Source: a virus. Taken from it: a stretch of DNA of 33,872 nt. Numbering within the stretch: position 1 is the stretch's first letter; each line of letters starts with the position of its first letter. The translations under genes and the position numbers were made by a program. The notes below the pieces were generated by a model. The model saw nothing but the letters and a program-made list of their open reading frames with translations, ran no database searches and was not told the DNA's origin. Below are positions 31,690 through 33,872 of the stretch, in pieces. The stretch is taken from the IMG/VR virus record IMGVR_UViG_3300046804_006776, positions 1 to 33,872 of that record; one strand, 5' to 3'.

Positions 31690-31991
31690 AGGTCCAATAT
31701 AGAATCAACAGACCTTTGAGTTTTTAGAGTATTATATGCGGTACCGTATTCATTCAAGGCTGCGTAATAGACATTGTACACTTGTTCGTAAAAATAAACA
31801 ATACCTTGTATAAAGATAGGGTTAGAATTCATATCCAAAACCCATTGAGATTTTTCTTTAATATTTGATAGCTGATTTAAAAATTCTGGAGTAATTAAAA
31901 ACAACCCTCCGTTATGGGCAATAACACACTGATCCTTGAACTTTTGTTCAAGGACTATTATTTGTTGTGCTACTGTATCTCTGTAGTTCAT
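31686..31991 (-). CDS. small helical protein in a virion-gene context
   Basis: A 101-residue protein starting at the ATG at 31991, one base after the stop of the virion-like gene upstream. Longer in-frame starts would run deep into that gene. It is largely helical (TVAQQIIVLEQKFKDQ, YFYEQVYNVYYAALNEYGTAYNTLKTQRSVDSILDL) with no membrane segment or signal peptide. I do not recognise it. Chaperone or accessory protein for the adjacent virion protein is plausible. Confidence 0.6.
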   Translation of the reverse strand: MNYRDTVAQQIIVLEQKFKDQCVIAHNGGLFLITPEFLNQLSNIKEKSQWVLDMNSNPIFIQGIVYFYEQVYNVYYAALNEYGTAYNTLKTQRSVDSILDL

Positions 31992-31992
31992 A

Positions 31993-32973
31993 TCAATACC
32001 AATATGATCCCTGAGGAGCAGAGAATGTCGGCGATGATTTTGTAATTGCACTTCCTGGGGTCCCTGAGGGCAAAGTACTAGCATTAGGTGTAAATGCGAA
32101 CAAACTACCTCGGGTTGCGTAATTTATTTGAATAGCAGGAGTTACTCCGTCAGTGGTATAATTTACATCATAATCTTTTATGTTATAGAATATATCAATA
32201 ATATTATTTCCGTTCCAAGTGAATGTAGCAGATGCCTCTATATGACGGCTTGATACATTGTATGGACTATAAGTACTAACTCCTTGAGTAGTAGCAGATA
32301 TAACATACGAACCACTAGTATTACTAGAACCGCCCATACTATTCCACCAGGTATTCCAAGTAATAGCAATACCGTTTATTGCATTGATTACATAGATATA
32401 CGAAGAATCTTTTGTTGTAGTTCCTGTTCCAGTACATACGATACTTGGTACTAGATATGCTCCTAGGTTAAAATAAGCAATTAACTCTTCCTTACTAGAA
32501 AACGTATATCGTCCTTGATATCTTTTTTCAACATATCCTGATGGATGTGAATCTGCGTTTCCTCCCCAGGGCGCACTAAACGAAGCATCGACATACGTTT
32601 GTGTTAAGAAAGGATAATCATACCCAAATTTAGCAGGTACTGCATACTTTACTTGTGTGTAAGCATCTCCGTCGGCAGCATTAACAGCATTTTGATAGGT
32701 AACAACGTTAGCCCATGTTATAGTGTCTCCTTTAACCGGAGAAGTTATACTAGGAACAGCACCTGTTTGCCACCAACGAGCTGTGTTAATGTCTGCTTTT
32801 AAATTTTCCCATTCGTCTTTTTTAATAAGTTGATGAACAGCTACATCACTACTAACTGACAAACTAGTGTTATATCCGTATCGATTTTGTGCCGCCGAAG
32901 GACCAAGAATCTTGCCCATTGTTCTTCTCATAGCATTATATTCTTCTGCTAGTATGGTTGTATACTGTGCCAT
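31993..32973 (-). CDS. virion-type structural protein (fibre-like)
   Basis: A 326-residue protein. The N-terminus TTILAEEYNAMRRTMGKILG, followed by YGYNTSLSVSSDVAVHQLIKKDEWENLKADI, is a conserved start of T4-like marine phage virion/fibre proteins ('EYN...ILG...YGY...W.NL..DI'). The rest is Ser/Thr/Gly-rich beta sequence with no catalytic motif. An AAGGAA sits 6 bases before the ATG. Position in the virion is unknown. Confidence 0.65.
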   Translation of the reverse strand: MAQYTTILAEEYNAMRRTMGKILGPSAAQNRYGYNTSLSVSSDVAVHQLIKKDEWENLKADINTARWWQTGAVPSITSPVKGDTITWANVVTYQNAVNAADGDAYTQVKYAVPAKFGYDYPFLTQTYVDASFSAPWGGNADSHPSGYVEKRYQGRYTFSSKEELIAYFNLGAYLVPSIVCTGTGTTTKDSSYIYVINAINGIAITWNTWWNSMGGSSNTSGSYVISATTQGVSTYSPYNVSSRHIEASATFTWNGNNIIDIFYNIKDYDVNYTTDGVTPAIQINYATRGSLFAFTPNASTLPSGTPGSAITKSSPTFSAPQGSYWY

Positions 32974-32985
32974 TTCTATTCCTTA

Positions 32986-33507
32986 TCAATCTAAAATAAC
33001 TGGCAATATTTTTGTTATAAATGTACCAGTTGATGTTTGTGTAACTGTAGTTTTTACTTTAGGAATAACATTTTCTCCTGTTATAAACCCGGAAGTATAA
33101 TTTTTTTCAAATAAAAATCTTTCTCTACCATCACCAAGATCTTGCCTATCCCACGGTCCAAGTCCTTCTAAGATATTTTCTTTTGCGGCTATTTCGTCTT
33201 GTCTCAATGTTACTTTAAAAATTGGACTTGTTTTAAATAGTTCGTCTGACAGGTCTTTCCAATATCTGATCCAAACTCCAGATCCTTGAACTCTTTCGAT
33301 AAATGCTACTCCTACCTCTAGATGTAAAAATACATTCGCTGATTCTTGTGAAGCAAGGTAACACATTCCGCCTAACCATGTACCATCTTGATCAAACAAA
33401 CTAGCTCCGGGACCCATGGTGCCGGCATAGTCCTGACTTTCTGACATTAAATCTAGAAATGATACTTTTTCTTCAAGCGTCATTGGTTTTACGTAGTAAT
33501 CTGACAT
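32986..33507 (-). CDS. hypothetical protein in a virion-gene context
   Basis: A 173-residue protein starting MSDYYVKPMTLEEKVSFLDLM. The middle (LGGMCYLASQESANVFLHLEVGVAFIERVQGSGVWIRYW) is beta-rich and could be a small GNAT-like or structural fold. The C-terminal tail (KTTVTQTSTGTFITKILPVILD) is Thr-rich. A late-promoter word lies 23 bases upstream with an AGGA about 8 bases from the ATG. I do not recognise the family. It precedes a fibre-like gene by 12 bases. Confidence 0.6.
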   Translation of the reverse strand: MSDYYVKPMTLEEKVSFLDLMSESQDYAGTMGPGASLFDQDGTWLGGMCYLASQESANVFLHLEVGVAFIERVQGSGVWIRYWKDLSDELFKTSPIFKVTLRQDEIAAKENILEGLGPWDRQDLGDGRERFLFEKNYTSGFITGENVIPKVKTTVTQTSTGTFITKILPVILD

Positions 33508-33530
33508 ATATTATCCTAATGTTTAATTGA

Positions 33531-33536
33531 TATTTA
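33531..33536 (-). promoter_or_regulatory. T4-type late promoter word TAAATA
   Basis: The minus strand reads AGATAAATATCAAT, 23 bases before the ATG at 33507. It lies between the IscA gene and the virion-like genes and probably drives the long operon down to 27865. Confidence 0.6.
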
Positions 33537-33545
33537 TCTAGGAGT

Positions 33546-33872
33546 TTAAACCCTAAAACTTTCCCCACACCCGCAACGATCTCGTTCATTTGGATTCTTA
33601 AAATCAAATCCTTCATTTAACCCGTTGCGTACCCAGTCAATAATCATCCCGTTTAGGTAAACTTGACTCTTGGCATCTACCAATACTACAAAGTCTTTTT
33701 GGGCATAATTTGTAATACCCACTTCATGGGTGTATTCGTCTACATATTCTAACACATAGGCAAGCCCCGAGCAACCGGTTGTGCGAACTCCTATCCGAAT
33801 TCCTACACCTTTACCACGTTTTTTTAATTGTCCAACTATCTTCTTATAGGCTTGCTCTGTGAATGTAATCAT
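33546..33872 (-). CDS. iscA: IscA/HesB A-type Fe-S cluster carrier
   Basis: A 108-residue protein of normal family length. It has ITFTEQAYKKI at the N-terminus, IRIGVRTTGCSGLAY with C34, a FVVLVDAKSQVYLNG strand and the C-terminal FKNPNERDRCGCGESF with C100 and C102. These three cysteines are the Fe-S ligands of A-type carriers, which deliver clusters to apo-enzymes. The ATG lies at the last bases of the window, so the promoter is outside. HesB/IscA genes have been reported as auxiliary metabolic genes in marine phages. Here the gene sits beside eight radical SAM enzymes that each need a [4Fe-4S] cluster. Confidence 0.92.
   Translation of the reverse strand: MITFTEQAYKKIVGQLKKRGKGVGIRIGVRTTGCSGLAYVLEYVDEYTHEVGITNYAQKDFVVLVDAKSQVYLNGMIIDWVRNGLNEGFDFKNPNERDRCGCGESFRV

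Noticed and set aside
31992-32084. Longer N-terminus of the small helical protein ending at 31686
   Set aside because: It would lie wholly within the upstream virion-like gene; the ATG at 31991, one base after that gene's stop, is the more likely start.
1-33872. tRNA, rRNA, integrase, transposon ends or CRISPR array
   Set aside because: No clover-leaf, conserved rRNA stretch, recombinase motif, terminal inverted repeat or regularly spaced repeat was seen by eye; a dedicated tRNA scan would settle the first.

Overview
The window looks like part of a large, densely coding T4-like (myovirus-type) phage genome, probably marine. The evidence is indirect: virion-type proteins at both ends of the main block (about 5926-7164 and 31686-33507), a T4-type late-promoter word (TAAATA in an A/T-rich flank) at the start of nearly every transcription unit, overlapping start/stop codons almost throughout, a SleB-type cell-wall hydrolase with a strong Shine-Dalgarno, and an IscA-type Fe-S carrier of the kind reported in marine phages. 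No capsid, portal, terminase, polymerase or tRNA gene is present, so the lineage and host cannot be fixed. No gene-free stretch exceeds about 230 bases. I found no rRNA, tRNA, CRISPR array, integrase or insertion sequence.

Layout. (1) 1-1785: a small membrane protein, an unknown protein and two 2OG-oxygenase-like/JmjC-like proteins. (2) 7467-1749, minus: an Asn/Cys-rich 95-residue protein ending in alternating Asn-Cys, a virion-like protein, a small unknown, an asparagine-synthetase-like PP-loop enzyme, a radical SAM/SPASM enzyme and a B12-type radical SAM enzyme, all closely spaced or overlapping. (3) 7696-8588, plus: secreted SleB-like hydrolase and a small basic protein. (4) 11126-8573, minus: methyltransferase, two oxygenases, a GNAT-like protein. 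(5) 11176-13202, plus: cupin and radical SAM. (6) 15968-13186, minus: oxygenase, methyltransferase, short-chain dehydrogenase, di-iron-type protein. (7) 16013-19101, plus: radical SAM, QueC-like enzyme, GT8-like glycosyltransferase, oxygenase. (8) 20090-19072, minus: GNAT-like protein and oxygenase. (9) 20132-22688, plus: PLP aminotransferase, radical SAM, and an unknown two-gene cassette. (10) 26962-22672, minus: three radical SAM enzymes and an Asp/Asn-hydroxylase-like oxygenase. (11) 27019-27887, plus: a second copy of the unknown cassette. (12) 33872-27865, minus: IscA, three virion-like/unknown proteins, four GT-A-like glycosyltransferases and a methyltransferase-like protein.

The outstanding feature is chemistry: eight radical SAM proteins, eight Fe(II)/2OG-oxygenase-like proteins, a cupin, a probable di-iron protein, two PP-loop enzymes, three methyltransferase-like proteins, an SDR, a PLP enzyme and five glycosyltransferases in 34 kb, arranged as small alternating operons. 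I infer a modular set for modifying peptides, virion proteins or surface glycans. The best candidate for an undescribed system is the 7467-1749 operon, where the Asn-Cys protein resembles a ribosomal peptide precursor next to its possible maturases. The second is the duplicated cassette at 21760-22688 and 27019-27887.
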